45,736 bases of DNA. Origin: DATKBT01 sp035546295. GTDB lineage: Bacteria; Acidobacteriota; Thermoanaerobaculia; Multivoradales; Multivoraceae. Each line of letters opens with the position of its first letter. Position 1 is the stretch's first letter. Positions 33,873 to 42,423 of the stretch are shown piece after piece. The position numbers were made by a program, and so were the translations under genes. The notes beneath the pieces were generated by a model, which saw only the letters and a list, made by a program, of their open reading frames with translations, ran no database searches and was not told the DNA's origin. The stretch spans positions 1 through 45,736 of the forward strand of contig DATKBT010000023.1 in NCBI GenBank assembly GCA_035546295.1, given 5' to 3'.

Positions 33873-34684
33873 GGGTCTTCTTGCGGCTGGTGGCGAAGCT
33901 GCTCCACGAGCTGCGCCTCGCCGTGATCCTGGCCTGGGCGATGCTGGGGATCTTCTTCACCCTGGGCTCCTACCTCTACGTGACCTTCGGCGACACCACC
34001 ATCGACTCGCTCTCCCGTCTGTCCCCGGAGCTCGTCACCGGCATCTTCGGCGGTCTCTTCGCCGGCGTCGATCCGCTCGAGGCATGGCTGTTGACGCTGT
34101 TCCTGCACCCCCTGATCATCACCCTGCTGGCCGCCGCCACGATCGCGATCGCCGCCCGCTCACTCGCCGGCGAGATCGAGCGGGGGACGCTCGACCTGCT
34201 GCTCGCGTGGCCGGTGCCTCGGCCCACGCTGGTGCTCGCCGCGGCGGCCGCCATCCAGCTCGTCCAGATCGCGATGGTCACGACGCTGTGGTGGGCGATG
34301 AGGCTCGGTCTCGTCATCGGCGGTATCGAGCCTCCCGACAGCCTCGGCAGATTCGTCTGGGTCGCCGTCAACCTCTGGGCCCTGTTCGCGGCGGTCTCGG
34401 GCGTGTCGCTCTGGCTGTCGGCGACCGGCTCGGAGCAGGCCAAGGCGGTCGGCCGGGCGATCACCTTCGTCGTGCTCTCGTTCTTCGTCAACCTGCTCGC
34501 TTCGCTCTGGCGCAAGGTCGAGGCGATCGACATCGCCTCGGTCTTTCACTACTACCAGCCGCAGCCGGTGGTGGTCGAGGGGCGCGATCCGATCCTCCAC
34601 CTCGGCGTGCTGCTGGCGATCGCTGCGTGCGGGCATGCGCTGGCGCTGGCCGCTTTCGTGCGGCGCGACGTCGCGGCGGCGTGA
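33869..34684 (+). CDS. ABC-2 type transporter permease
   Basis: A 271-aa inner-membrane protein with about six transmembrane segments: LAVILAWAMLGIFFTLGSYL near the N-terminus, WLLTLFLHPLIITLLAAATI, LVLAAAAAIQLVQIAMVTTL, FVWVAVNLWALFAAVSGVSL, AITFVVLSFFVNLLASLW and a final LHLGVLLAIAACGHALALAA. AGEIERGTLDLLLAWPVPRP is the typical ABC-2 motif in the first cytoplasmic loop. It forms the channel for the ATPase encoded just upstream. Confidence 0.88.
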   Translation: MRVFLRLVAKLLHELRLAVILAWAMLGIFFTLGSYLYVTFGDTTIDSLSRLSPELVTGIFGGLFAGVDPLEAWLLTLFLHPLIITLLAAATIAIAARSLAGEIERGTLDLLLAWPVPRPTLVLAAAAAIQLVQIAMVTTLWWAMRLGLVIGGIEPPDSLGRFVWVAVNLWALFAAVSGVSLWLSATGSEQAKAVGRAITFVVLSFFVNLLASLWRKVEAIDIASVFHYYQPQPVVVEGRDPILHLGVLLAIAACGHALALAAFVRRDVAAA

Positions 34685-34794
34685 GTGCTCACCGCGCCAG
34701 CCTCGGTCGAGAGTGGCCTCGGCGGCGAAGGGTCGCGTAAGCTGGCGCCTGCCCTCGACCAACGCTCTGGACGACGAGAGGAAGCCACGACGAG

Positions 34795-35805
34795 ATGACG
34801 GGAGCGACTCACCCACGGCAAGCGGTCCGCTCAGGGACGCAGCGTCGGGCAGGCGGTCGCTGTGCGCCCTCGCCGTGGGCCCCGAAGCTGGTGGCCCTGC
34901 TCGTGCTCGGCGCGGCGGCGCTCGGTTGGACGCTGCTGCCGGGCGCGCTCCTCGCGGCCGCAGGATCGGCCGCGCCCGCGATCCAGCCGGGAGAGTCGTC
35001 GCCGAACGCCGGGAGCCTCCACGAGGTCGGGACCTCGAGCGCGGGGCGGGCGCGAATGGCGGAGCTCACGCTCGAGCTCGCCCTCGAGGCGCGCATGGGC
35101 GGCTCCTCGTCGCTGTTCTCCCAGGTCTCCGCGTCGAGCGCCGTCGATCTACCGTCGGATCGCGCGCTGCGGGAACGGCGCGAGGCGAGCCCCGAAACGC
35201 CAGCTTCCCCAGGAGCGGACCGACCGGCGACCTCGGCCGGGAGCGCTGCCGAGCCACGGGCGGTCTCGCCTGGCTTCGGAGCGATCCGAGACGGGGGCGG
35301 CGGCGAGCCTTCTGCCGATTCGTCCCGGCCGGTGTTGGCGGGCGGCGAGGAGGTCGAGGTCGTTCTCGAGGCCGGGCGCGCCGAGGAGGACGCGGCGCGC
35401 CTCGCCCAGGACTCGGGTCTCGAGGTTACCGAGACGCGAAGGACCGAGGACGGCGCGCTGGTCGCCAGGATGAGGATGCCGCTGGTCGCCGATCCCGAGC
35501 GGGCGCGCGAGGCGTTGCGCGATCTCGAGAGGTCCCCGGAGGTCGTCGAGATGCGCTCGAGCGAAGGCGAGGCCGTCGAGCTCGGCGAGGCGACCGCGGG
35601 GACCGAGCAGTTGGAGGAGGCGGGTGAGCTGACCGATGCCGAGGCGCTGGCCCGGGAGCTCCTGGGCGAGGAGCTGCCGGCGCTCGAGCCGGTCGAGGCT
35701 GGAGTGCCCTGGCGGTTCGTCCTCGGGATGCTGACCTCGCTCGGCCTCCTGGTGATCGCCGGCCTGCTGTTGTGGTCGGCGCAGCAGGGCGGGGGATCGT
35801 CCTGA
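34795..35805 (+). CDS. Two-TM protein of unknown function
   Basis: A 336-aa protein with an N-terminal hydrophobic segment (LVALLVLGAAALGWTLLPGA), a long Ser/Ala/Glu-rich and probably disordered middle part, a compact folded stretch (about residues 180-260) and a C-terminal TM (RFVLGMLTSLGLLVIAGLLL). The folded stretch, with EVEVVLEAGRAEEDAARLAQ, LEVTETRRTEDGALVARMRM and ADPERAREALRDLERSPEVV, resembles the propeptide/inhibitor domains of subtilisin-like enzymes (I9 or fervidolysin type), but no protease follows. It starts 110 bp after the permease on the same strand, so it may belong to that operon. I do not recognise the family. Confidence 0.6.
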   Translation: MTGATHPRQAVRSGTQRRAGGRCAPSPWAPKLVALLVLGAAALGWTLLPGALLAAAGSAAPAIQPGESSPNAGSLHEVGTSSAGRARMAELTLELALEARMGGSSSLFSQVSASSAVDLPSDRALRERREASPETPASPGADRPATSAGSAAEPRAVSPGFGAIRDGGGGEPSADSSRPVLAGGEEVEVVLEAGRAEEDAARLAQDSGLEVTETRRTEDGALVARMRMPLVADPERAREALRDLERSPEVVEMRSSEGEAVELGEATAGTEQLEEAGELTDAEALARELLGEELPALEPVEAGVPWRFVLGMLTSLGLLVIAGLLLWSAQQGGGSS

Positions 35806-36065
35806 TCATGCGGCCGGAGGGCGGGAAGGGCTCAGCGATGAAGGCGCCCATCGCGGGAACGCCGGGGAATGTCACCCCGGCGGCGAGGGAGAAGCGGCGC
35901 GTGCCGCGGCTCTGCCGTTCCTCCGCGAGGCCTGCGAGCCCGTAGCCGGCGCCGCCCCTCGGCGACGGGAGGAACCGCGGCCGAGAGGATCGCTGGGGCA
36001 GCCGGTTCGGCCGTGGCCGCCCCCGCCGCCGGCCCCGAGGCGACCCTCCCGCGGGAGGGACGCCG
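35806..36065. other. Spacer with an 8-bp hairpin
   Basis: A perfect stem CGCCGGGG/CCCCGGCG pairs 35860-35867 with 35875-35882 with a 7-nt loop. No T-tract follows, so it may be an intrinsic-like end of the 34795 gene. I see no other gene until the acyltransferase scar. Confidence 0.35.
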
Positions 36066-36107
36066 GTGAGATACCGCCCCGAGATCGACGGCATGCGCGC
36101 GCTCGCC
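36066..36107 (+). pseudogene. Acyltransferase-3 (OafA/YrhL type) 5' remnant
   Basis: GTG behind GGGAGGGA opens VRYRPEIDGMRALA, which matches the start of acyltransferase-3 proteins (MRYRPEIDGLRALAV). The match ends after 14 codons, exactly where the convergent lipoprotein gene's end begins nearby. It looks like the start of an acyltransferase gene with everything downstream deleted. Confidence 0.65.
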
Positions 36108-36137
36108 CAGAGCGGGGCGCCAGGGGGCCGAGCTCGA

Positions 36138-37628
36138 TCAGCCGCCCGCGACCGCCCGCGCCGGCTCCGGCGCCTCGAACGGCAGCGAGTCCGGCACCAC
36201 CTCGATCCCGGTGGTGAGCTTCAGCGGGAGCTCGCCGGGAGCGTCGAAGGTGAGCTCGACGAAGAACGCGCGCCATCCGCTCGCGGGCGTCGCGACCTCG
36301 GCCGTCCAGGAGCCGTCCTCGCCGGCGACGAGCGGGCTCGACGACCAGCTCCTGCCGATCGTGTCGACGCGGAAGTCGCGCGTCTCGGGGTTCTCGGCCT
36401 GCCAGAGGAGGACCGCGGTCGGGGTCGCGCTCGCGGTCACCACCATTCGTTCCCGATCACGCGTCCAGTTGACTTCCGGGCGCGGGAAGTCCTCGACGAT
36501 CGCATGGAAGAACGCGATCAAGCTCTCCTGCGCGTCGGTGTCGCGCATCGAGTGCTCGGAGTTCGGGACGTAGCGCAGGTGCTTCTCGCCCATCAGCTGA
36601 TCGAAGTAGAACTGGGAGGAGTCGGGGAGGAAGAACTGGTCGCCGGTGGCGTTCATGATCAGCTTGGGGAGGTCGAGACGGTGACGGTACGAGAACGGTT
36701 CGGTGATCTCGACCAGGCGCCGGTACTCGGGAGTGTCCTGCCACTCCATGATCCCCTCTCGCTCGTAGTCGCCGACCGCGGGCGCGTAGAAGCCGTAGGC
36801 GCGGTAATGGTGCTCGAACGAAGGCACGACGTTGAGCAGGTCGATCACGATCGGCACGATCGCGACCACCCGGTCGTCGACTGCCGCCGTCGTCCAGGTG
36901 GTCCAGCCCCGCTTCGAGCCGCCGGCGACGACGAAGCGGCCGACCTGCGCGTTGCCGCCGGCCTCGGTCGCCGCGAAGGCCGTCACGGTGTCGAGCGCGC
37001 GGACCGCCGCCTTGGTCATCGGCAGACGCGCCAGCCAGATCGGGTCCTTGGCGCCTCCCTCGAGGAACCTCCGCCAGCCGTACGCGATCAGCTCGTCCTC
37101 GACCCGCGGGCCGTAGTCGTCGCCGGTGAACGTGATCGGCTGGTTGGGCACCATGCGCAGCTCGGCCGTGATCGCGCGCGCACGCACCGCCGCTTCGGCG
37201 AGCGCGGGGTTCGGCCTCTCCGGCGGGTCGTCCTCGTTGTCACCGCCGCCGATGTAGAGCATGGCGACGTCCGAGCTCACTTCGGCGGGCACGACGACCG
37301 TCAGCCAGTGCTCCCACAGCGGCCGGTCGACCTCCGCCTCGCTGAGCCATCTCTGGGAGGTCATGTGCAGGACGTGGGTCTCGAAGCCGTCGTTCTCGAC
37401 GCGGCTCACCGGCTCCCAGCGGTACGCCGGGTCGGGCGTGGCGACGTACTCGTCGAGCGGGGTGGCGGCAACGTCGGTTCCGGACACCGGGTCGGCTGCC
37501 TCCGCGGCCGCGTGATCGGCTCCGGCCCGACAGCCGGCGAGCGCCAGCAGGACGATCGCCAACGGGACGATTCCGAACGACCGTGGAAGCCGGCGCGCGG
37601 TCGCGAAGAGACGATGGCTGCTGGTCAT
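36138..37628 (-). CDS. PhoPQ-activated pathogenicity-related (PqaA-like) lipoprotein
   Basis: A 496-aa protein behind GGAGGA. Lipobox: IVLLALAGC (Cys near residue 33), so it is probably a lipid-anchored protein. The alpha/beta-hydrolase-like family signature appears as VPNQPITFTGDDYGPRVEDE, VVAGGSKRGWTTW (Ser nucleophile elbow GGSKRG), YRAYGFYAPAVGDYE, MEWQDTPEYRRLVEITEPFS and MNATGDQFFLPDSSQFYFDQ. His in PNSEHSM may complete the triad. PqaA of Salmonella is PhoP-regulated; its molecular function is not established, so only a hydrolase-type fold can be said. It is transcribed towards the acyltransferase scar and away from the GNAT gene. Confidence 0.88.
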   Translation of the reverse strand: MTSSHRLFATARRLPRSFGIVPLAIVLLALAGCRAGADHAAAEAADPVSGTDVAATPLDEYVATPDPAYRWEPVSRVENDGFETHVLHMTSQRWLSEAEVDRPLWEHWLTVVVPAEVSSDVAMLYIGGGDNEDDPPERPNPALAEAAVRARAITAELRMVPNQPITFTGDDYGPRVEDELIAYGWRRFLEGGAKDPIWLARLPMTKAAVRALDTVTAFAATEAGGNAQVGRFVVAGGSKRGWTTWTTAAVDDRVVAIVPIVIDLLNVVPSFEHHYRAYGFYAPAVGDYEREGIMEWQDTPEYRRLVEITEPFSYRHRLDLPKLIMNATGDQFFLPDSSQFYFDQLMGEKHLRYVPNSEHSMRDTDAQESLIAFFHAIVEDFPRPEVNWTRDRERMVVTASATPTAVLLWQAENPETRDFRVDTIGRSWSSSPLVAGEDGSWTAEVATPASGWRAFFVELTFDAPGELPLKLTTGIEVVPDSLPFEAPEPARAVAGG

Positions 37629-37846
37629 GCGAGGTCCTCCGAACGAGCGGTCGACGACGTGGCGAAGCGGCGGTCAACGTATCACGCAGCGAGCGGCCCC
37701 CCGACGGCGCCGAACGGGTCCCTGCGAGCCGTGGTGGCCGTCGGATCGCTCCCGTCGGACCGTCTCTCGTCGTACTGTCCCCGTCGTCCTGTCTCCCTGT
37801 CATCCGAATGCCCGCGCCGAGGCGAGAACCCGCCAGGAGCCTCTCC

Positions 37847-37960
37847 ATGACGACTTCCGCGGCCGCACCCGATGGCTCCGAGAGGACGCTCGCTCCGGAG
37901 ATCTGGAACGCGGTGCGCGAGGGCGTCCGGCTCGCCCACGAGATTGGCGAGGAGGCGTAG
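37847..37960 (+). CDS. Small ORF (37 codons) immediately before the GNAT gene
   Basis: ATG at 37847 behind AGGAG (37834-37838) opens MTTSAAAPDGSERTLAPEIW followed by NAVREGVRLAHEIGEEA and stops at 37960, exactly abutting the GTG of the acetyltransferase. The second half would form one amphipathic helix. It might be a translated leader that couples translation, or the worn end of another gene. No family recognised. Confidence 0.4.
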   Translation: MTTSAAAPDGSERTLAPEIWNAVREGVRLAHEIGEEA

Positions 37961-38599
37961 GTGCCGCCGGCCGCGAACGATCCGACCGCTCCCGAGCTGG
38001 CCGGCGCGCGGGCGCCGGAGCGGATCGATCTCGCCGGCGAGACCGTGCACCTCACGGAGCTCGATCCGCCGCACCGCGCCGCCGAGCTGTTCGCGGCCAC
38101 CCACGGTGATCCCGAGCGCGAGGCGGTCTGGACCTACATGGCCTACGGGCCGTTCGAGAGCGAGGCGTCCATGGCGGAGTGGATGAGCCGGTGCGCGGCG
38201 AGCGCCGACCCCCGGTTCCTGGCGGTCATCGACCTCGCCAGCGGCCGAGCGCTGGGGATGACCAGCTACCTCAACGTGCGGCCGGCGATGGGGGTTCTCG
38301 AGATCGGCAACATCTGGTACGTGCCGTCGGCCCAGCGCACGCGCGTGAACACCGAGGCCTGCTGGCTCCTCCTGAGGCACGCCTTCGAGGACCTCGGTTA
38401 CCGCCGAATCGAGTGGAAGTGCGACGCCCGCAACGAGCGCTCGCGCGCGGCCGCTCTGCGCCTCTGCTTTTCCTTCGAAGGGATCTTCCGCCAGCACATG
38501 ATCGTCAAGGGACTCAACCGCGACACCGCGTGGTTCGCGATGCTCGACGGCGAGTGGCCGGACCGGCGTCGGCGGCTGGAGGAGCGGTTGGCGGTGTGA
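37961..38599 (+). CDS. GNAT-family N-acetyltransferase (RimJ/RimL-like)
   Basis: A 212-aa cytosolic enzyme. The GTG start touches the preceding small ORF. The GNAT core reads FLAVIDLASGRALGMTSYLN, VRPAMGVLEIGNIWYVP and RVNTEACWLLLRHAFEDLGY, with the acetyl-CoA-binding turn as QRTRVNTEA (degenerate relative to Q-x-x-G-x-G/A), and RRIEWKCDARNERSRAAALR. The pattern is that of RimJ/RimL and spermidine/aminoglycoside-like members. Substrate unknown. Confidence 0.85.
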   Translation: MPPAANDPTAPELAGARAPERIDLAGETVHLTELDPPHRAAELFAATHGDPEREAVWTYMAYGPFESEASMAEWMSRCAASADPRFLAVIDLASGRALGMTSYLNVRPAMGVLEIGNIWYVPSAQRTRVNTEACWLLLRHAFEDLGYRRIEWKCDARNERSRAAALRLCFSFEGIFRQHMIVKGLNRDTAWFAMLDGEWPDRRRRLEERLAV

Positions 38600-38741
38600 C
38601 CGCCGTCGATGGCCCGGGCCGGGGCCGTCCCCGGCCGGCCGCGTGCCCGATGCGCCGCGCCCCGGTCCGCGGTGTCGCATCCGGTCGCCGGTCAGAGACG
38701 AGTTGCGCCATGCGCGGGCCGGCGGCTGCGCGCTCCGGCTC

Positions 38742-39224
38742 TCAGTCCTTCCACACCGGAGGCTCGGTTCCCTCGACGTAGGCTTTGAGGGCGCCGTCGA
38801 AGAGGAACCGCCATCCCTTCTCCTTCTCCGCGCCGTAGCTCTCGGTGATGCGCCCGACGGCCGCCTCGGAGAAACGGACCACGGTGCCGTCGCCGTCGGC
38901 TTCGAGGTCCCAGGTGCCGAGCCAGGTCGAGGGTCCCCCCCATTGCGGGAAGGCGTAGCCGACGACCTCCAGCTTGCGCGGCCTGTCGACGGTCGCCACC
39001 TGTCCCCACATCAGCCCCTGACCCTCGCCCCAGTCCTCGACCATCGAGCCGCCCGGGCGCGCGTCGAAGCGGAGCGTTCGTCCCTCGGGCTTGCCGCCGG
39101 TGTAGAAGGCGTCGGGCCACCACTCGCCCATCTCGGCGGTGAGCGCCCGCCAGACTGTTTCCGGATCGGCCGCGATCCGGGTCTCGACCAGGACGGTGGC
39201 GTAGTGGGCGCTGGCGATCTCCAT
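38742..39224 (-). CDS. SRPBCC/AHSA1-domain protein, partner of ArsR
   Basis: A 160-aa protein behind GAGGAGA. Hydrophobic-cavity START-like fold: VLVETRIAADPETVWRALTA, RFDARPGGSMVEDW, PRKLEVVGYAF, GTWDLEADGDGTVVRFSEA and YGAEKEKGWRFLFDGALKAY. It lies 29 bp downstream of an ArsR gene on the same strand. The ArsR-AHSA1 pair is widespread. It may bind a small hydrophobic ligand or sense one for the regulator; the ligand is unknown. Confidence 0.88.
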   Translation of the reverse strand: MEIASAHYATVLVETRIAADPETVWRALTAEMGEWWPDAFYTGGKPEGRTLRFDARPGGSMVEDWGEGQGLMWGQVATVDRPRKLEVVGYAFPQWGGPSTWLGTWDLEADGDGTVVRFSEAAVGRITESYGAEKEKGWRFLFDGALKAYVEGTEPPVWKD

Positions 39225-39253
39225 GCTGCTCTCCTCGGGGGCGTGGGCCCCGG

Positions 39254-39631
39254 TCAGCCGTTCTCACGCCGGTCCTCGGACCGAGCACGAACGGAGCTCT
39301 GGACGTGCTCCTCGAGCCGGAGCAGGCGGTCCGCCGCCTGCGCCTCGAAGGGCTCTACCCAACGGCGCACGATGCGCTGCAGGGGAACGGGATTCAAGTG
39401 GTTGTAGCGCTCGCGACCGCGGCGCTCGATCAGGATCAGGCCGGCGTCGTGGAGCGTCTTCAGGTGCTTCATCACCGCGAAGCGTGAGAACTCGAAGTGA
39501 TCCGCCAGCTCGCCGGTGGTGTTCGGCTGTCGCCGGAGCAGGTCGAGGATGCGGCGCCGGCTGGGGTCGGCGAGCGCGCGCCAGACGACCTCGTCGTCGC
39601 TCGGGTTGGCGGAGTGGCGCGGTCTCGACAT
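39254..39631 (-). CDS. ArsR-family transcriptional regulator
   Basis: A 125-aa winged-helix repressor: VVWRALADPSRRRILDLLRR, GELADHFEFSRFAVMKHLKT (recognition helix), LHDAGLILIERRGRERYNHL (wing) and NPVPLQRIVRRWVEPFE. There is no metal-binding Cys pair, so it is probably not a metal sensor. It controls the AHSA1-like protein that follows. Its own start codon is part of an inverted repeat (39630-39649). Confidence 0.9.
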   Translation of the reverse strand: MSRPRHSANPSDDEVVWRALADPSRRRILDLLRRQPNTTGELADHFEFSRFAVMKHLKTLHDAGLILIERRGRERYNHLNPVPLQRIVRRWVEPFEAQAADRLLRLEEHVQSSVRARSEDRRENG

Positions 39632-39667
39632 GTGATTATTAAGTCACATAAAGACGGCGCGCGTCAA
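39630..39667 (-). promoter_or_regulatory. arsR promoter/operator over the start codon
   Basis: An AT-rich island in GC-rich surroundings. The inverted repeat ATGTGA (39630-39635) and TCACAT (39644-39649) is separated by 8 bp and includes the ATG of arsR. On the leftward strand TTGACG (39662-39667) precedes TTAATA/TAATAA (39636-39642), so transcription would begin at or within a few bases of the ATG. A repressor bound here would block both transcription and initiation. Confidence 0.6.
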
Positions 39668-39765
39668 GCCCGGGGTGGGGACGATCGCGCGAGCCGGATC
39701 GCAGCGCGTAGCGGTCGACCCCTGGTCGGCCGACGACGGGGAGAGGAGCGCTCAGGCTCGTCGCG

Positions 39766-42423
39766 TCAGTCCTCCAGCAGAGCGTTGGCCGGCGCGATCC
39801 GGCTGGCGCGCCTCGCCGGCATCCACAGCGCGGCCAGGGCGACCAGGAGCAGCACCGCCGGCACGATGCCGAAGGTCATCGGATCGAGCGGCTCGACCTG
39901 GTAGAGCAGCGCGCTGGTGAGGCGCGCCATCGCGGCGGCCGCTAGAAGACCGAGGGCGACGCCCGCGAGCACCGGCTGGAGCCCCTGGCGTATCACCAGG
40001 CCGAGCACCTGTTCCCGCGAGGCGCCGACCGCGAGGCGGACCGCGATCTCGCGGGTCCGCCGCGAGACCAGGTAGGAGACCACGCCATAGAGGCCGATCG
40101 CCGCGAGCACGATGGCGATCACCGAGAACGCTCCCAGCAGCGTCACGTAGAAGCGGGCGGAACCGTGCTCGGCGCGCACCGCCTGCTCGAGGGTCTCGGG
40201 CGACTGCACCGGCAGGTCGGGGTCGATCGAGGCGACGGCGTCGCGGATCTGCGGCCAGAGCGAGTCGGGGTCCGCGCCGGTGCGCAGGTTGACGTTCATC
40301 CAGATCGACCCCATCTGGGCCTGCGGGACGAACAGCTCGGGGACCGGCTCGCCGGTCAGCGAGTCGGTCCGGGTGTCGCCGACGATGCCGACGATGGTGC
40401 GCGGCGGCTCCTCCCAGCCGAAGTCGATGCCGATCGTCGCGCGGCGGCCCCGCACCTGCTCCCCGCTCGAGTAGCGATCGACGAACGCCTGGTTGACCAC
40501 CGCGATCGGCTCGGCGCCGTGCCGGTCACGCTCCTCGATCGCACGTCCCTCGAGCAGCGGGATGCGCAGGGTCTCGAAGTAGCCGGGCGTGGCGATCCTC
40601 ACGCGCACCGACTTCTCCTCTCCGGGCGGCGGCTCGGGCTCGTCCGCGAACAACACGTCGGTGCCGATCGTGCCGTTGCCGAACGGCCTCCCCAGCACCG
40701 AGCCGACGCGCTCGACGCCGGGAATCGCGGCCAGCTCGGTCTCGAGCCGCTGGTAGAAGTCGACGGCCTTCTCCGGAGTGTCGTAGCGGTCGGGGAGCGC
40801 CAGGAAGAAGCTGGCGACCGAGCGCCGGTCGAAGCCGAGGTCGATGTCGAGGACGTGCAGGAAGCTGCGCAGCAGGAGCCCGGCGCCGACCAGGAGCAGG
40901 ATCGAGAGCGCGACCTCGCCGACCAGCAGCAGGGTGCGCGAGCGCGACTCGGTTCGGTCACCGGCGCTGCCTCGCGAGCGTGCGGGCCCCGCCGCCAGCC
41001 GCCAGGCCGGAAGACCGCCGAACAGCAGCGTCGAAAGGATCGAGACGGCGATCGCGAAGGCGAGCACGCGCGCGTCGAGCGCTACCTCGTCGAGGCGCGG
41101 GACGCCGTCCGGCGCGATCGCGACCAGGCCGCGCACCGCGAAGGCGGCGAAGACGATCCCGAGCCCCGCGCCGAGCAGGGCGAGGATGCCGTTCTCGATC
41201 ATCAGCAGCGAGGTCAGCCGGAGCCGGCTCGCGCCGAGCGCCGTGCGCACCGAGATCTCGGTGCGGCGGGTCGAGCCGCGGGCGAGCAGCAGGTTCGCCA
41301 GGTTGGCGGTGGCGATCAGCAGCACCAGGGCGACCGCGCCGAGCAGGAGCATCAGCCCCTCTCGCACGTCGCTGACCATTCGCACGTGCAGGCGCTCGAG
41401 GACGAAGGACTTGTTGGCGTTCGACTCGGGATTCCCCTCCTCCAGGCGCGCCGCGATCAGCGCCGCCTCCTCGCGCGCGGCGCCGAGCGCTTCGGGGCGG
41501 CTCAGGCGACCGACCGCGCGCAACAGGTGGCATCCGCGTCCGCAGCCCTCGACGTCGTTGAAGAGCGGAATCCACAGTTGCGTGTCCGCCGGGAAGTCGA
41601 AGCCGGGGGGCGCCACACCGACGATCTGATGGCTCTCGCCGCCGATCTCGAGCGACGAGTCCGTGACCGCGGCGTCGCCGCCGAGCCGCTCGAGCCAGAA
41701 GCGGTGCGAGACGACGACCACGCGCGGGCCGTCGGGCACGTTGTCTTCACGCGTGAGGTCGCGTCCGAGCGCCGGAGCGAGGCGGAAGACCGAGAGCAGG
41801 CCTCCGGTCACGGCCGCCGCCTCGACCAGCTCGGGAGCGCCGTCGCCGGTGAGGGCGACGCTGGTGTCCTGGTACCCCTCGAGCTGATCGAGGCTGGCGG
41901 ATTGCTCGCCGAGGTCCTCGAGATCGGGTTGGGACATGTTGCCGGTCCAACCCGGGCGGTCCGACCTCACCCGCTCGACCTGCACCAGGGAGTCGGGGTC
42001 GTCGTAGGGGAGCGGGCGCAGCAGCACGGCGTCGACCACGCTGAAGATCGCGGTGTTGGCGCCGACTCCGATGGCGAGGGTGAGCAGGGCGATCACCAGG
42101 AAGCCCGGACGGCGCAGGAGCGAGCGCAGGGCGTAACGGAAATCCTGTTGCGAGAGATCCATGGCGCGGGCCTTTCCTCGGTGACTGGGGGGCTTCGGCG
42201 TGGGCAGCGAGGGAGAGACGCGCTCGGCAACCGCGGCGCGGAGCAGCGAGAGCACGCAGCGCGCCAGGAACGCGATTCGGACCGCCCCCGCGTCGGTTTC
42301 GCGAGTCCGCGCTTCGAGCGTTGCGAGCAGATCGTCTCCGAAGCGGTCGCGATACCGGCGCGGGTAGGCACGCAGGAGCGCCCGCCCCAGCAGGGTGGCA
42401 GCAGTCTCGCGGTCGCGTTTCAC
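39766..42423 (-). CDS. ADOP-type ABC transporter permease (MacB/FtsX-like fusion)
   Basis: An 885-aa inner-membrane protein. The start is GTG 42423, overlapping the PadR stop by 4 nt. It has an N-terminal cytosolic helical extension (residues 1-85, ALLRAYPRRYRDRFGDDLLA), then LSQQDFRYALRSLLRRPGFL, the ADOP signature, and ALLTLAIGVGANTAIFSVVD. Two MacB-PCD/FtsX units follow, each with a periplasmic domain (for example VVVSHRFWLERLGGD and ESHQIVGVAPPGFDFP; the second has EPIAVVNQAFVDRY) and FtsX-type helices (LVLLIATANLANLLLARGST and IVLAAIGLYGVVSYLVSRRT). ADOP (acidobacterial duplicated orphan permeases) lack their own ATPase gene; none is adjacent here. Confidence 0.93.
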   Translation of the reverse strand: MKRDRETAATLLGRALLRAYPRRYRDRFGDDLLATLEARTRETDAGAVRIAFLARCVLSLLRAAVAERVSPSLPTPKPPSHRGKARAMDLSQQDFRYALRSLLRRPGFLVIALLTLAIGVGANTAIFSVVDAVLLRPLPYDDPDSLVQVERVRSDRPGWTGNMSQPDLEDLGEQSASLDQLEGYQDTSVALTGDGAPELVEAAAVTGGLLSVFRLAPALGRDLTREDNVPDGPRVVVVSHRFWLERLGGDAAVTDSSLEIGGESHQIVGVAPPGFDFPADTQLWIPLFNDVEGCGRGCHLLRAVGRLSRPEALGAAREEAALIAARLEEGNPESNANKSFVLERLHVRMVSDVREGLMLLLGAVALVLLIATANLANLLLARGSTRRTEISVRTALGASRLRLTSLLMIENGILALLGAGLGIVFAAFAVRGLVAIAPDGVPRLDEVALDARVLAFAIAVSILSTLLFGGLPAWRLAAGPARSRGSAGDRTESRSRTLLLVGEVALSILLLVGAGLLLRSFLHVLDIDLGFDRRSVASFFLALPDRYDTPEKAVDFYQRLETELAAIPGVERVGSVLGRPFGNGTIGTDVLFADEPEPPPGEEKSVRVRIATPGYFETLRIPLLEGRAIEERDRHGAEPIAVVNQAFVDRYSSGEQVRGRRATIGIDFGWEEPPRTIVGIVGDTRTDSLTGEPVPELFVPQAQMGSIWMNVNLRTGADPDSLWPQIRDAVASIDPDLPVQSPETLEQAVRAEHGSARFYVTLLGAFSVIAIVLAAIGLYGVVSYLVSRRTREIAVRLAVGASREQVLGLVIRQGLQPVLAGVALGLLAAAAMARLTSALLYQVEPLDPMTFGIVPAVLLLVALAALWMPARRASRIAPANALLED

